NCBI GenBank assembly: GCA_024998685.1
Contig: JACOEH010000021.1
Location: forward strand, 16,973 to 80,972
Reading direction: 5' to 3'
Source of the DNA: Nitrospira sp.
Lineage (GTDB): Bacteria; Nitrospirota; Nitrospiria; Nitrospirales; Nitrospiraceae
Length of the DNA stretch: 64,000 nucleotides
The notes beneath the pieces are model-generated. The model saw nothing but the letters and a program-made list of their open reading frames with translations, ran no database searches and was not told the origin of the DNA. Positions 19,727 through 29,500 of the stretch are shown here, piece after piece (position 1 is the first letter of the stretch; every line of letters begins with the position of its first letter). Position numbers and translations under genes: made by a program.

Positions 19727-22700
19727 TTATGAGCATCCACTCGTTGCGCCGCACGTCACACATTTGAGACAGGTGCCGTTGCGGACCATCGTGAATTGCT
19801 TGCATTCTTGGCAGGGGTCGCCTTCGTAGCCTTTCACTTTGGCCTCTTTAGCGTTTTGAACCTCCGTCAGTGTGAGCGTTTCACGCATGATTTCCACTTG
19901 TCTGGCAACACCGTGTCCGTTTCCGTGACCATTTCTTTTTCCGCCGTTCCGACGGATGGGAAGATGTTCCGTAATAACGGACGATTTAGCCAGCGCATCA
20001 AGGTCCGCTTCTTCATCGAAGCATTCGGGATCCATATTGTCTTTTTTCACGGAATCCATGCGTAGATCTTCCTCGTTCACCTGCGCGAGATCATACCGAT
20101 CGAGATATGTCACGGCCAATTCACGGAAGATGTAATCGATGATCGAAGTAGACATTTTGATTCGATCGTTCAATTTGACGGGACCGTTCGGCTCAAACCG
20201 GGTAAAGACAAACGCCTCGACGAATTCTTCCAACGGCACGCCGTGCTGAAGTCCAAGAGAGATCGCGATCGCAAAACAATTCATGAGGCTCCTAAACGCC
20301 GCCCCTTCCTTGTGCATGTCCAAAAAGATTTCCCCGACCGTCCCGTCCTCGTATTCACCGGTGCGCAGGTAGAGCTTATGTCCTCCGACAATTGCCTTTT
20401 GGGTGTATCCGCTTCGTCGACTCGGCAGCGGGCGTCGCTTGGCGAGGTATCGAACGAGCACCCGTTCGGTGACTTTCTCCGCCAGCTCCATCACGCCGGT
20501 GGTTGCCTCCACAGCCTTTCCACTATCCGTCGAGGCACTCAATGGCTGACTCAGCTTGGACCCGTCACGATACAGTGCGACCGCTTTGACCATGCTCTTC
20601 CAAGCCAGCAAATAGGCGGCCTTGACGTCTTCGAGCGTGGCATCGGCCGGCATGTTGATGGTCTTGCTGATCGCGCCGCTGATGAACGGCTGTGCCGCGG
20701 CCATCATGCGGATATGCGCGTCAACGGCGATGGAGCGTTGCCCGATTCGGCCGCACCGATTGGCACAGTCGAATACCGCAAGATGTTCGGCCTTCAAATG
20801 CGGCGCGCCTTCCACCGTCATCGTCCCGCAGCAGAAATCGTTTGCGGTAGCGATTTCTTCTTGCGTAAACCCGAGCGTCTTCAGCATGTTGAAGTTCGTT
20901 TCATTCAGTTGGGTCTCGGTCAAGCCAAGCTTTTCGACGCAGAACGCGTCTCCCAGCGTAAACTTATTGAAGGCGAACTGAATTTCGAACGCTTGCCCCA
21001 AATTGTTCTCCAAACGACCCAGGGCTGCATCGTCGAATCCCTTTTGACGCAACGTGTCGTGATTGATGAACGGCGCGCCCTTGAGCGTCTGGGCACCGAC
21101 ACAGTAACGGACGATATCCTGTGTTTGTTGGTCCGTATAGCCGAGGTGGGCCAGCGCAACCGGCAAGCTTTGATTGATGATCTTGAAGTACCCTCCACCG
21201 GCCAATTTCTTAAACTTCACCAGAGCAAAGTCCGGTTCAATCCCCGTGGTATCACAGTCCATGACCAACCCAATTGTGCCGGTCGGAGCGATGACGGTCA
21301 CTTGTGCATTGCGATACCCGTACGCCGTCCCTAATTCAAGCGCATGGTCCCAGGCTCGTCTGGCAGCGAGGAGCATGTCGGGAGGACAATGCTCGGGGCG
21401 GATTCCCGCCGGAGCGATCGTCAGACCTTCATATTCCACATGAGACACCTGGTAAGCAGCCCGACGGTGATTCCGGATGACACGCAGCATGTGCTCTCGA
21501 TTTTTTGCGTACCCCGGGAAGGGCGACAATTCGGCAGCCATTTCAGCCGATGTCCCATATGCTTCCCCGGTCATGATGGCCGTGATGGCTCCACAAATCG
21601 TCAAGGCCTTGGGCGAATCGTAAGGGATTCCTTGTCGCATGAGCACGGTCCCCAAATTCGCGTAACCTAACCCGAGCGTCCGGAACTGATAGCTCTTTTC
21701 AGCGATGGAGCGGCTCGGGAAGGAGGCCATCAACACGCTGATCTCCAATGCGATTGTCCACAACCGAACGGCATGGCGGAAATGTTCCAGTTCGAACTGC
21801 CCGTCTGCGGTGTAAAACTTCGTGAGATTGAGAGAGGCGAGATTACAGGCCGTATCATCCAAAAACATGTATTCGGAACAGGGGTTCGATGCGTTGATGC
21901 GACCGTCTTCCGGACACGTATGCCACTCATTGATGATGGTATCGTACTGAGTCCCCGGATCGGCACAAATCCAGGCCGCCCAAGCGATCCGGTCCCACAG
22001 CTCCCGCGCCTTGACGGTCTTACAGACTTTCCCGTTCGTTCGACGTTTGAGATGCCAATCGCCGTCTGTTTCGAGCGCGGCAAAAAACTCATTGGGAATC
22101 CTGACGCTGTTGTTCGAATTTTGGCCGGAGACGGTCTGGTAGGCCTTACCGTCCCAATTCGTGTCATACTCGTGAAACAGAAAGTGCGTGAAGCCTTGCT
22201 GCGCATAGGAAAACATTCGTTGGATATACGCCTCGGGCACCATATCCCGGCGGGCCGATGTCAGGGCCCCACGCAAGACCGAATTGGTCTTCGGATCGAG
22301 ATCCAGCCTGAGAACGCCCTGGCCATCGACCGTATGACACGCTTTCAGCACAGCATTGAGGCGCTGGGCACAAATCTTTGAGCCCGTCACCATCGCCGCG
22401 ACTTTTTGTTCCTCGATGACCTTCCAATCGATGAATTCTTCGATATCCGGATGATCGAGGTCCAAACAGACCATCTTGGCGGCACGGCGCGTCGTCCCTC
22501 CGGACTTGATCGCTCCGGCGGCTCGATCCCCGATTTTCAGGAAGGACATAAGACCCGAAGACCTCCCGCCGCCGGAAAGCCCTTCGCCATCCCCACGCAG
22601 TTTCGAAAAATTAGTCCCGGTCCCGGAGCCATATTTGAACAACCGCGCCTCCCGAACCCACAGATCCATGATCCCGTTTTCATTCACCAAATCATCCTCG

Positions 22701-23263
22701 ATTGATTGAATGAAACAGGCATGAGGCTGAGGATGTTCGAAGGCATTAGTGGCTTTCAGAACTTCGCGAGTCTGGGGGTCGACATAATAATGCCCTTGTG
22801 CAGGTCCCGATAACCCATAGGCATAATGAAGGCCTGTATTGAACCACTGAGGAGAGTTCGGCGCGGCCATCTGGTGCGCCAACATGCAGCACATTTCATC
22901 ATGAAAAGACTCGGCATCTTCCTGCGTCTTGAAATACCCATAGGACTTGCCCCAATGAGTCCAACACCCGGCCATGCGCTCGAAGACTTGACGGGCATCT
23001 CGCTCGCCGCCCAACACCGGCTTGCCATCGAGATCGATGACCGGCTGCCCATTCTGATCCCGCTGCGGAACTCCGGCCTTCCGGAAATATTTCTGGGCCA
23101 ATATGTCGACGGCAAGCTGGGACCATGCCTCCGGGACGTCGATATTTTCGAGTTTAAATACGATGGACCCGTCGGGATTCCGAATCTCCGACGAACGCTT
23201 CACAAATGTGATCCCCTCGTAGGGATTCTGCCCGCGACGGGTAAATCTTCGATCAATTTTCAC
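19727..23263 (-). CDS. nrdJ: Vitamin B12-dependent (class II) ribonucleotide reductase
   Basis: Reduces ribonucleotides with adenosylcobalamin. 1178 residues, matching the long NrdJ type with extra C-terminal domains. Motifs in order: [14 protein letters not shown] [18 protein letters not shown] (about 130), [13 protein letters not shown] (about 210), [25 protein letters not shown] core with the radical Cys (about 460), [19 protein letters not shown], a vitamin-B12-dependent RNR C-terminal region, and a final zinc-binding tail ([16 protein letters not shown]) that carries the redox cysteines. Strong site GGAGGT precedes the ATG. Two NrdR-like boxes lie about 90-140 bases upstream. No cobalamin riboswitch fold was seen in the leader. 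Confidence 0.97.
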   Translation of the reverse strand: MKIDRRFTRRGQNPYEGITFVKRSSEIRNPDGSIVFKLENIDVPEAWSQLAVDILAQKYFRKAGVPQRDQNGQPVIDLDGKPVLGGERDARQVFERMAGCWTHWGKSYGYFKTQEDAESFHDEMCCMLAHQMAAPNSPQWFNTGLHYAYGLSGPAQGHYYVDPQTREVLKATNAFEHPQPHACFIQSIEDDLVNENGIMDLWVREARLFKYGSGTGTNFSKLRGDGEGLSGGGRSSGLMSFLKIGDRAAGAIKSGGTTRRAAKMVCLDLDHPDIEEFIDWKVIEEQKVAAMVTGSKICAQRLNAVLKACHTVDGQGVLRLDLDPKTNSVLRGALTSARRDMVPEAYIQRMFSYAQQGFTHFLFHEYDTNWDGKAYQTVSGQNSNNSVRIPNEFFAALETDGDWHLKRRTNGKVCKTVKARELWDRIAWAAWICADPGTQYDTIINEWHTCPEDGRINASNPCSEYMFLDDTACNLASLNLTKFYTADGQFELEHFRHAVRLWTIALEISVLMASFPSRSIAEKSYQFRTLGLGYANLGTVLMRQGIPYDSPKALTICGAITAIMTGEAYGTSAEMAAELSPFPGYAKNREHMLRVIRNHRRAAYQVSHVEYEGLTIAPAGIRPEHCPPDMLLAARRAWDHALELGTAYGYRNAQVTVIAPTGTIGLVMDCDTTGIEPDFALVKFKKLAGGGYFKIINQSLPVALAHLGYTDQQTQDIVRYCVGAQTLKGAPFINHDTLRQKGFDDAALGRLENNLGQAFEIQFAFNKFTLGDAFCVEKLGLTETQLNETNFNMLKTLGFTQEEIATANDFCCGTMTVEGAPHLKAEHLAVFDCANRCGRIGQRSIAVDAHIRMMAAAQPFISGAISKTINMPADATLEDVKAAYLLAWKSMVKAVALYRDGSKLSQPLSASTDSGKAVEATTGVMELAEKVTERVLVRYLAKRRPLPSRRSGYTQKAIVGGHKLYLRTGEYEDGTVGEIFLDMHKEGAAFRSLMNCFAIAISLGLQHGVPLEEFVEAFVFTRFEPNGPVKLNDRIKMSTSIIDYIFRELAVTYLDRYDLAQVNEEDLRMDSVKKDNMDPECFDEEADLDALAKSSVITEHLPIRRNGGKRNGHGNGHGVARQVEIMRETLTLTEVQNAKEAKVKGYEGDPCQECKQFTMVRNGTCLKCVTCGATSGCS

Positions 23264-23352
23264 GGTAGACCTCCTAAGAGAGGAAAAGAACTGTGACCAT
23301 GCTTTGATTTAGATGCCATCCTGGCACATAGAACTCGTTTAACTTCAATGGA

Positions 23353-23368
23353 TAGCTACATATAGCTA
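23353..23368 (-). promoter_or_regulatory. NrdR-box-like palindrome, proximal to nrdJ
   Basis: TAGCTACATATAGCTA matches 9 of 10 positions of the NrdR core CwAtATaTwG and is itself nearly symmetric. It lies 90 bases before the nrdJ start. NrdR is the ATP/dATP-sensing repressor of ribonucleotide reductase genes and usually binds two such boxes. No nrdR gene is in this window. Confidence 0.65.
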
Positions 23369-23384
23369 TCATGAATTTTTGTCA

Positions 23385-23400
23385 ACACCAAGTATTGTGG
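23385..23400 (-). promoter_or_regulatory. NrdR-box-like palindrome, distal to nrdJ
   Basis: ACACCAAGTATTGTGG agrees with the 16-base NrdR consensus (acaCwAtATaTwGtgt) at 12 positions. Its start is 32 bases from the start of the other box, about three helical turns, the spacing known for paired NrdR boxes. Confidence 0.6.
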
Positions 23401-23541
23401 ATCTTTGGGAAATGAGAGGAAAGGCTGTGAATAGTCGCAATGCGAATCTCATAGCCGATTCTAGTCGCTTATCAACGAGGTTATCCACAGAAATAACCGC
23501 TGGATTGAGGCCCCTCCAAATTACCCTGGCCCTTTTTCTTT

Positions 23542-23913
23542 TTAGAAGGCCATTCGTCCGATCTTCAACGTCGCTTCCTCGACACCTTGAAGGGGAATGA
23601 ACCGACCACCGAGACCGAGAACGATGACTTTCGTATCCGCCACCTGGGTCTCATACCGGCTCGCAATTCCCCAGTTCTGTCGCGCGGTATTCGGCCTCAC
23701 GATGGATTCGAGAAGCTTTCTACTTTGCGACTGAAACACCTGCCGAATAAATTGTTGTTCTCGAGTCGGTGTACCCCGGTCCATTCGGTCTATCGCTTTG
23801 CTCAATTCCTGTTCGACAAAACGCAAATAGTCCTCCATGGTCGGGTTCGATAAAACCAGACCGATCGCACACGCAAGCGCAACAACGACCACACTTAAAC
23901 GAAGAAGACTCAT
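23542..23913 (-). CDS. DUF4359 family exported protein
   Basis: 123 residues. N-terminal hydrophobic signal/anchor (about 5-22) followed by SNPTMEDYLRFVEQEL, the DUF4359 hallmark, and a C-terminal domain with VIVLGLGGRFIPL. Function unknown; probably periplasmic or membrane-anchored. It stands alone, upstream of nrdJ, with about 290 bases without a gene on its other side. Confidence 0.75.
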   Translation of the reverse strand: MSLLRLSVVVVALACAIGLVLSNPTMEDYLRFVEQELSKAIDRMDRGTPTREQQFIRQVFQSQSRKLLESIVRPNTARQNWGIASRYETQVADTKVIVLGLGGRFIPLQGVEEATLKIGRMAF

Positions 23914-24201
23914 GACTTTCTCAGAAATTTTGCTCTCATTCTGATGAGACGATAGAAACGGCTGCTGCTAGGAATTTCCCCTCCTCCAAGGCCCTTTGGA
24001 AAGCACGAGTGAACTGAAGATTCACACGACCCAATGGACATATTGAACTATGCAGTCTATCGGTCTGGCTTTTTGTTTGTGTTTGGATGATCGACCAAGC
24101 GAGTGTGCGCGGCAATAATGCTGGTTATGACTGTCGCCGTTCGTGCTGGCTCCGCTGCCACTCTGATGCTCTTCGTGCTCTTCCTTCAACGACGATTGTC
24201 C

Positions 24202-25524
24202 TCATAGCCGTTCGGAAACCGGCGAGGCTGCCGACTCTGTGAGAGGGGTGCGAACGACCGTCCTCTGTTCCGGCTCGAGAAAACGCCGGACGCGCCAAAC
24301 CGCCCAAAGACCCGGCAACGCGACCACCACGGTCAAGACAAAAAACTGTGTCCATCCGACCAGAGTCACGACATCCGCCGATGGACGACCTGCAAACACC
24401 CTTCCCAACGCCTCTAACGAAGACAGCAGCGCGAACTGAGTCGCCGTATACCGGGGATCGCAGAGCGACATCACCAACGCGACGAATGCAGCGGTACCCA
24501 TTCCTCCCGTCACATTTTCAATCACGATCACCGCCGTGAGGGCCGCTGAATTCTTGCCGGCCGCGGCCAATGCGACAAAACCGAGGTTTGAGATTGCCTG
24601 CAAGACACCGAAGATCAACAACGACCGCACAAGTCCGGACCTGGTCATCAAGAGTCCGCCGACAAAGGCACCGAGCAATGTGGCAAAAACCCCTAGCCCC
24701 TTCACAGTGCCTACCTCCGTCGCAGAAAAGCCCAACCCTCCGATCAGGAACGCCGTTTGGAGCGCCGACGCAAAGGCATCGCCAAGCTTGTACAGCACAA
24801 TCACGGCCAAGAAGCCCACCGCGTGAGGCCGACCAAAGAATTCCGCCAACGGTGCACCGACCGCTTCCTTCAGACTCTTTGGCGCATTGGCGACGAACGT
24901 AGGATCAGGACTGACCAAGACGAAGATTACCCCTGCAACCATGACTGCCGCCATCGCCAGATAGGTCATCTGCCAACCGATATAATCCGCAAGCGCCAGT
25001 GCACCGGCCCCGGAGGCCAAGAGCGCGATTCGATAGCCATTGACCCACACGGCCGCGCCCAACCCACGTTCATGTGGATGGAGCGTATCCGTTCGATAGG
25101 CATCGAAGACAATGTCCAGAGACGCGGCAAGAAATGCGACCAGCAGAGCATAGGCCGCGAGCCATCCAGGGTGAAGCTTTGGATTGGTCACGGCCATGAG
25201 CGCCAGGCCGACCGCCACACAGAGTTGCGTCACGACCATCCAGCCGCGACGCCGCCCCAACCAGGGCGGGACCACGCGATCCATCACAGGAGCCCAGAGG
25301 AACTTGAGCGTATAAGGAAGGCCGACCAGCGTGAAAATGCCGATGGTCTTGAGATCGACTCCTTCGACTGTGAGCCAGGCCTGTAAGGTCCCGGACGTGA
25401 GCGCAAGCGGGAGGCCGGACACAAAACCCAACGGTAACATCACGAGGATGCGCCGATTCACGAGGCCGGCGAGATCGAAAGCCCCTTGTTTCACGGAGAC
25501 TCTTTCATACGAACGTGAGTCCAA
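24202..25524 (-). CDS. ampG: AmpG-like muropeptide MFS permease
   Basis: 440-residue major facilitator with about 12 hydrophobic segments. The start of the membrane domain (LPLGFVSGLPLALTSGTLQAWLT, shown here in part as GFVSGLPLALTSGTL) and LPYTLKFLWAPVMDR are the diagnostic AmpG motifs. AmpG imports anhydro-muropeptides for cell-wall recycling. No amp regulator or beta-lactamase gene is nearby. The C-terminal 25 residues are charged and cytoplasmic. Confidence 0.9.
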   Translation of the reverse strand: MDSRSYERVSVKQGAFDLAGLVNRRILVMLPLGFVSGLPLALTSGTLQAWLTVEGVDLKTIGIFTLVGLPYTLKFLWAPVMDRVVPPWLGRRRGWMVVTQLCVAVGLALMAVTNPKLHPGWLAAYALLVAFLAASLDIVFDAYRTDTLHPHERGLGAAVWVNGYRIALLASGAGALALADYIGWQMTYLAMAAVMVAGVIFVLVSPDPTFVANAPKSLKEAVGAPLAEFFGRPHAVGFLAVIVLYKLGDAFASALQTAFLIGGLGFSATEVGTVKGLGVFATLLGAFVGGLLMTRSGLVRSLLIFGVLQAISNLGFVALAAAGKNSAALTAVIVIENVTGGMGTAAFVALVMSLCDPRYTATQFALLSSLEALGRVFAGRPSADVVTLVGWTQFFVLTVVVALPGLWAVWRVRRFLEPEQRTVVRTPLTESAASPVSERL

Positions 25525-25647
25525 TCAGTCACGCCTTGCACCATAGCAAAGCGGTCTCCCGCTGCAAGGGAGAATACCATCGCCTCCGAGGGCTGTTCAG
25601 CAGAATCACAAAACATGCGGGACCGGCCTCACCGGCCGGCGCAGAAA

Positions 25648-26049
25648 CTAACAGGGCTGTCCGTTGAACAAACAGGGCTTGTATCGCGAGATATCGAAGT
25701 CGGTATTTTCTTGGTAAACCTTTTCGTTGCCGTTGACCCCGTCCTGCTCCGGATCGTTCCACATGATGTGGTTCCACCAATAGAACAGCGGTTGGGCTTC
25801 CGTCTGGTAGATGGGATTGCCATAGATACTGCGAGAATACTCCTGAACCAGCCGGGCCGTGACATAGTCCACTTTGCCGTTTCCGCTAAGGGAATACAAC
25901 ATGATAAAGAGACGGGCCTCATGGTCATACAGTTCATCGACGCGAGTATTGAGATCGGGCTCGGCAGGAAGCGCATCTGCGCTCCAACCGGTCACAGGAT
26001 GGTTCCAGAGCAGGCAGGTAAGAACAATCAAGAGAATGGGCACAGGCAT
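25648..26049 (-). CDS. Exported protein of unknown function
   Basis: 133 residues from the ATG at 26049, which follows GTGAAGGCT; a GTG at 26064 is possible. Signal peptide MPVPILLIVLTCLLWN to GWSA. The mature part is acidic and aromatic (LFYWWNHIMWNDPEQDG), with two cysteines near the C-terminus (CLFNGQPC) that may form a disulfide. Not recognised. Divergent from mtaB. Confidence 0.6.
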   Translation of the reverse strand: MPVPILLIVLTCLLWNHPVTGWSADALPAEPDLNTRVDELYDHEARLFIMLYSLSGNGKVDYVTARLVQEYSRSIYGNPIYQTEAQPLFYWWNHIMWNDPEQDGVNGNEKVYQENTDFDISRYKPCLFNGQPC

Positions 26050-26139
26050 AGCCTTCACGCTCACCCCGATGGCGAGAATTCGATCCGCGTCTTTCTGTAA
26101 GTACCGGACAATGGCTTGACCATTGACATCAAGGCAACC

Positions 26140-26169
26140 TTGCCGGAATACGCATACCCTCCCTATAAT
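26140..26169 (+). promoter_or_regulatory. Sigma70-like promoter of mtaB-miaB
   Basis: TTGCCG (26140-26145) and a perfect TATAAT (26164-26169) are 18 bases apart. The start point expected 6-8 bases later would lie only 1-3 bases before the mtaB ATG at 26179, giving a nearly leaderless mRNA. Confidence 0.5.
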
Positions 26170-26178
26170 GCCGATGCT

Positions 26179-27516
26179 ATGGCGACGACCCGTGCATCTC
26201 TACATACGCTCGGCTGCCGACTGAATCAAGCCGAAACCTCGATCCTTGGGGAAGGACTTAGGCGCAAGGGATTTGAGCTTGTCGAGTTCGGCCAACCGAC
26301 CGACCTCCTTGTGCTCAATACCTGCGCCGTGACCGATGATGCCGAGCGGACGTCGCGATATGTGATCCGAAAGACTCTGAAACACTCTCCCCATGCTTTT
26401 GTCGCCGTAACAGGGTGCTATGCCCAGACGGGAATGGAGAGCCTCAAGCAGCAGGCCGGGATCGATCTCATTGTGGGACACCAGTACAAGCTCGACCTGC
26501 CGGCCTACCTTCCTTCCCCCCACGAGCTACGGAAACGATCCGTCGCGGAAGTTCAACATACGAAAACGATTGCGCGCGGAAACTTCGATCTGCCGCACTT
26601 CGCAGAATCGGACTCCACTCGTGCATTACTCAAAGTACAGGACGGCTGCAGCGCGATGTGCAGTTTCTGCATTATTCCGTTTGCGCGAGGCCATGAGCGA
26701 AGCAGAACGTTTGATGACATCCAGCGTGAAGTTGAAGTCTTAGCCGCTCGAGGATACCGGGAAGTCGTGCTGACCGGAGTGAACGTCGGCCAGTATGCGT
26801 ATCAGGGCCGAGACTTTTGTTCGTTGCTTCGTTGGCTCGACCAAGCGGCCGACTTCGAACGCATCCGCATCTCCTCAATCGAGCCCACGACAGTCGGCGA
26901 AGAACTGCTTGATCTGATCGCCTCGTCGAAGAAACTCTGTCCCTATCTTCACATCCCCTTGCAAAGCGGGGACGATCAGATTTTGCAGGCCATGAATCGA
27001 CGCCATACGATCAAGAGCTATATCAAACTGATCGAAAGGGCTCTCGTAAATATTCCCGACCTCGGTCTTGGAACTGATCTTCTGGTAGGATTTCCTGGGG
27101 AGAGTGAGACAGCGTTTCAGAATACGCTGGCCGTCGCCACCGATCTTCCCTTTTCCTATCTCCATGTGTTTCCCTACTCACCTCGCCCTGGGACGGCTGC
27201 AATGCGCCTGAAGCAGCGGATCCCGTCCGCATCGATGAAGAAACGAGCCGATCTTCTCCTGGCTCTCGATCGTGCCAAACGGCTCGCCTTCCACAACAGG
27301 CAAATCGGGAGTACGGTCTCGGTCTTGTTTGAAAGCGGGCGTCAAAACGCCTATCGTTTCGGCACGACTCCGAACTTTACACGAGTGAGCATCACCGACT
27401 CCGGAGATTTCCAGAATCGAATCCTGCCCGTCACGATCACAGCGGCAACTGACCGCTGTGCTTTTGGCCACATCGCCTCGGCGCATCCCACGCCTTCTTC
27501 AATGGGGGTGATATGA
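26179..27516 (+). CDS. mtaB: tRNA t6A37 methylthiotransferase
   Basis: Radical-SAM enzyme that adds a methylthio group to t6A37 of tRNA. About 445 residues from ATG 26179 (ATTRASLHTLGCRLNQAE). N-terminal UPF0004 domain with three Cys for one Fe-S cluster, radical-SAM motif GCSAMCSFCIIPFARG (CxxxCxxC, about 150-165) and a C-terminal TRAM-like region. LHTLGCRLNQAE separates MtaB from MiaB and RimO. The frame extends 21 codons upstream, but the methionine before ATTRAS fits the family start. Overlaps miaB by four bases. Confidence 0.94.
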   Translation: MATTRASLHTLGCRLNQAETSILGEGLRRKGFELVEFGQPTDLLVLNTCAVTDDAERTSRYVIRKTLKHSPHAFVAVTGCYAQTGMESLKQQAGIDLIVGHQYKLDLPAYLPSPHELRKRSVAEVQHTKTIARGNFDLPHFAESDSTRALLKVQDGCSAMCSFCIIPFARGHERSRTFDDIQREVEVLAARGYREVVLTGVNVGQYAYQGRDFCSLLRWLDQAADFERIRISSIEPTTVGEELLDLIASSKKLCPYLHIPLQSGDDQILQAMNRRHTIKSYIKLIERALVNIPDLGLGTDLLVGFPGESETAFQNTLAVATDLPFSYLHVFPYSPRPGTAAMRLKQRIPSASMKKRADLLLALDRAKRLAFHNRQIGSTVSVLFESGRQNAYRFGTTPNFTRVSITDSGDFQNRILPVTITAATDRCAFGHIASAHPTPSSMGVI

Positions 27517-28844
27517 GAGTGAAACCCTTTCCTCACGTCCACATTGAAACCTTCGGCTGTCAGATGAACGAGTCCGACAGCGAACTCGTTCGTTCGATGC
27601 TGAAACAAGAAGGGTTTGTTTTTACAGAGGACCGTGAACGGGCCGACGTCGTATTGGTCAACACCTGCGCCATCAGAGAGAATGCGCACAATAAGATCTA
27701 CGCCCATCTCTCTGAGTTGAGAACACTGAAAAATCAGCGCCCACTCGTCGTCGGCGTCCTCGGTTGTATGGCCCAGAATCTGAAAAGCGCGCTGGCGGAA
27801 AAAGAACCGCTCATCGATGTGTTGGCCGGCCCGGATGCGTACCGTCAACTTCCGTCGTTGCTGACGACCGCGCTCGAATCCCAAGAACAGGGCCTCTCCC
27901 AGAAAGGGTTTGCCCTCGATCTGTCGGAGTATGAAACCTATGAAGGGATCATGCCGGACCGCGACAGCGGGGTAAACGCGTGGATTACCGTGATGCGAGG
28001 CTGCGATAACTTCTGCTCCTTCTGTGTCGTCCCCTATACCAGAGGGCGTGAACGGTCGCGTGATCCGAAGTCCATTCTGCTTGAAGCTCGCGACGCTTCC
28101 GCCCGAGGGTTCAGGCAGATCACATTGCTCGGTCAGAACGTCAATTCGTACCGCTATGAAGAATGGGACTTCGCCAGACTGATCAGCGCCGTGGCGGATA
28201 CAGCAGGAATCGATCGAGTCCGGTTTACCTCTCCGCACCCTAAAGACTTTCCCGCCGCACTCATCGAGGCTATTGCCACACACCCCAATGTCTGCAAACA
28301 CATTCATCTTCCTCTTCAGGCAGGGAACGATCGCATCCTCGAACTGATGGGACGAACCTATACGGGAGCGGAGTATTTGGCACTTGTTGATCGCATTAGG
28401 CACACCATCCCCGGTGTCGTCCTCACCACGGATATTATTTGCGGTTTTTGTTCCGAGTCGGATGAGGACTTTCAAGCCACCTATCGGATGGTGGAACAAG
28501 TCCAGTTCGACTCAGCCTATATCTTCAAATATTCGGAGCGGAAGCATACGATCGCGGCGAGAAAGTATGCCGACGATATCCCTGATCGAGTCAAGGGCAT
28601 GCGCGTCGCCCAACTCGTAGAAACTCAGCGCCGCATTACCTTGGAGCACAACCGCCGATACATCGGAAAAGACATGGAAATCCTGATCGAAAGTGACGCG
28701 ACTCGGTCATCAACCCAGGCAATGGGAAAGACGGACGGGAATATCACGGTCGTATGGGATAAGAGCACCGGCGATTTTAGACCAGGCACTCTGACTACAA
28801 AACATATCTTTGACGCCTCTGCCGCGACACTCTATGGGAAGTGA
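27513..28844 (+). CDS. miaB: tRNA i6A37 methylthiotransferase
   Basis: Paralog of the preceding gene; adds methylthio to isopentenyl-A37. 443 residues. HIETFGCQMNESDSELV at the N-terminus, radical-SAM GCDNFCSFCVVPYTRGRERSR (here CxxxCxxC), QAGNDRILELMGRTYT, and a C-terminal TRAM domain (LIESDATRSSTQAMGKTDG). Start ATG overlaps the mtaB stop (ATGA), so two related tRNA modification enzymes form one operon. Confidence 0.95.
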   Translation: MRVKPFPHVHIETFGCQMNESDSELVRSMLKQEGFVFTEDRERADVVLVNTCAIRENAHNKIYAHLSELRTLKNQRPLVVGVLGCMAQNLKSALAEKEPLIDVLAGPDAYRQLPSLLTTALESQEQGLSQKGFALDLSEYETYEGIMPDRDSGVNAWITVMRGCDNFCSFCVVPYTRGRERSRDPKSILLEARDASARGFRQITLLGQNVNSYRYEEWDFARLISAVADTAGIDRVRFTSPHPKDFPAALIEAIATHPNVCKHIHLPLQAGNDRILELMGRTYTGAEYLALVDRIRHTIPGVVLTTDIICGFCSESDEDFQATYRMVEQVQFDSAYIFKYSERKHTIAARKYADDIPDRVKGMRVAQLVETQRRITLEHNRRYIGKDMEILIESDATRSSTQAMGKTDGNITVVWDKSTGDFRPGTLTTKHIFDASAATLYGK

Positions 28845-29278
28845 GATCACTGCTATCTATGTAGCATTCATGAAACAGCCATCTCACCACATGGAACAAT
28901 TCTGCACACCCAACGGTTGAAATGAGCATTTTTTGACCGACTCCATTGGCCATGTTCTGGCGGTTCCACGGTCATTTCTTTTCTGTATTCCTTCTTACTT
29001 CGCCTCACGTCTGACTGAACTCGCTGAAAACGGTCCGAGCCCCTTTCCTTTCGCTCCATGAATCCTTTGATGCTAAACCTTATGAATTCCTTAAATACTC
29101 TCTTATTGATTCGGTCATCAGTCCTGATCTTCTGACTTTGCGCTCTATTAGAACCTCTAAAAATCTTCATCCCGGCCTTGAACGACAATACAACCCGTCA
29201 CTTCAAAAATGATAAGGCATGAACCTTGCTTAATGTTCAGCGTCATCTGTTCGGCAATGAGAGATTTCGCTTCTCGTT
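28845..29278 (+). other. Intergenic stretch without a recognisable gene
   Basis: 434 bases after miaB. I see no frame with family resemblance or a good start site on either strand, no tRNA-like fold and no clear intrinsic terminator. Base composition is more AT-rich than the flanks. A loose inverted pair GTGAGAT/ATCTCAC follows the miaB stop with a loop of more than 30 bases. Confidence 0.4.
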
Positions 29279-29416
29279 ATGAAGTCCGCCGACTCAGAGT
29301 CAAAATCCAATCCAAACTCGTCCGATACCGGCATCACACTCGAAACAATCATTTCGGTCGGAGTAGTCGGATGGTTGGCGATCGGCATAATTCTCATGGC
29401 GCTAGGTATTTGGTAG
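29279..29416 (+). CDS. Small single-pass membrane protein (45 aa)
   Basis: Codons from ATG 29279 to TAG 29416 read a polar Ser/Asn-rich N-terminus (MKSADSESKSNPNSSD) followed by one 22-residue hydrophobic helix (ETIISVGVVGWLAIGI and ILMALGIW). The clean polar-then-TM layout and the stop right after the helix make it look real. Ribosome site is weak. It resembles small accessory subunits of membrane complexes in general form only; no function can be given. Confidence 0.45.
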   Translation: MKSADSESKSNPNSSDTGITLETIISVGVVGWLAIGIILMALGIW

Positions 29417-29500
29417 GTCGGCATCCGAACTCCAATAGGATTCATATCTTTCGTCAATAACAAGCTACTTCGGCCACAAGACCATGTGAGGAGATTCCAT

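Noticed and set aside
20243..21334. 363-residue plus-strand frame inside nrdJ
   Set aside because: Antisense to conserved nrdJ sequence, no motif of its own.
23264..23352. Cobalamin riboswitch in the nrdJ leader
   Set aside because: The leader is too short and lacks the B12-box and the multi-stem fold; NrdR-like boxes are the better explanation.
27351..28499. 382-residue minus-strand frame opposite mtaB-miaB
   Set aside because: Antisense shadow of two well-supported radical-SAM genes.
28868..29188. 106-residue minus-strand frame after miaB
   Set aside because: Basic, low-information sequence without ribosome site or family pattern.
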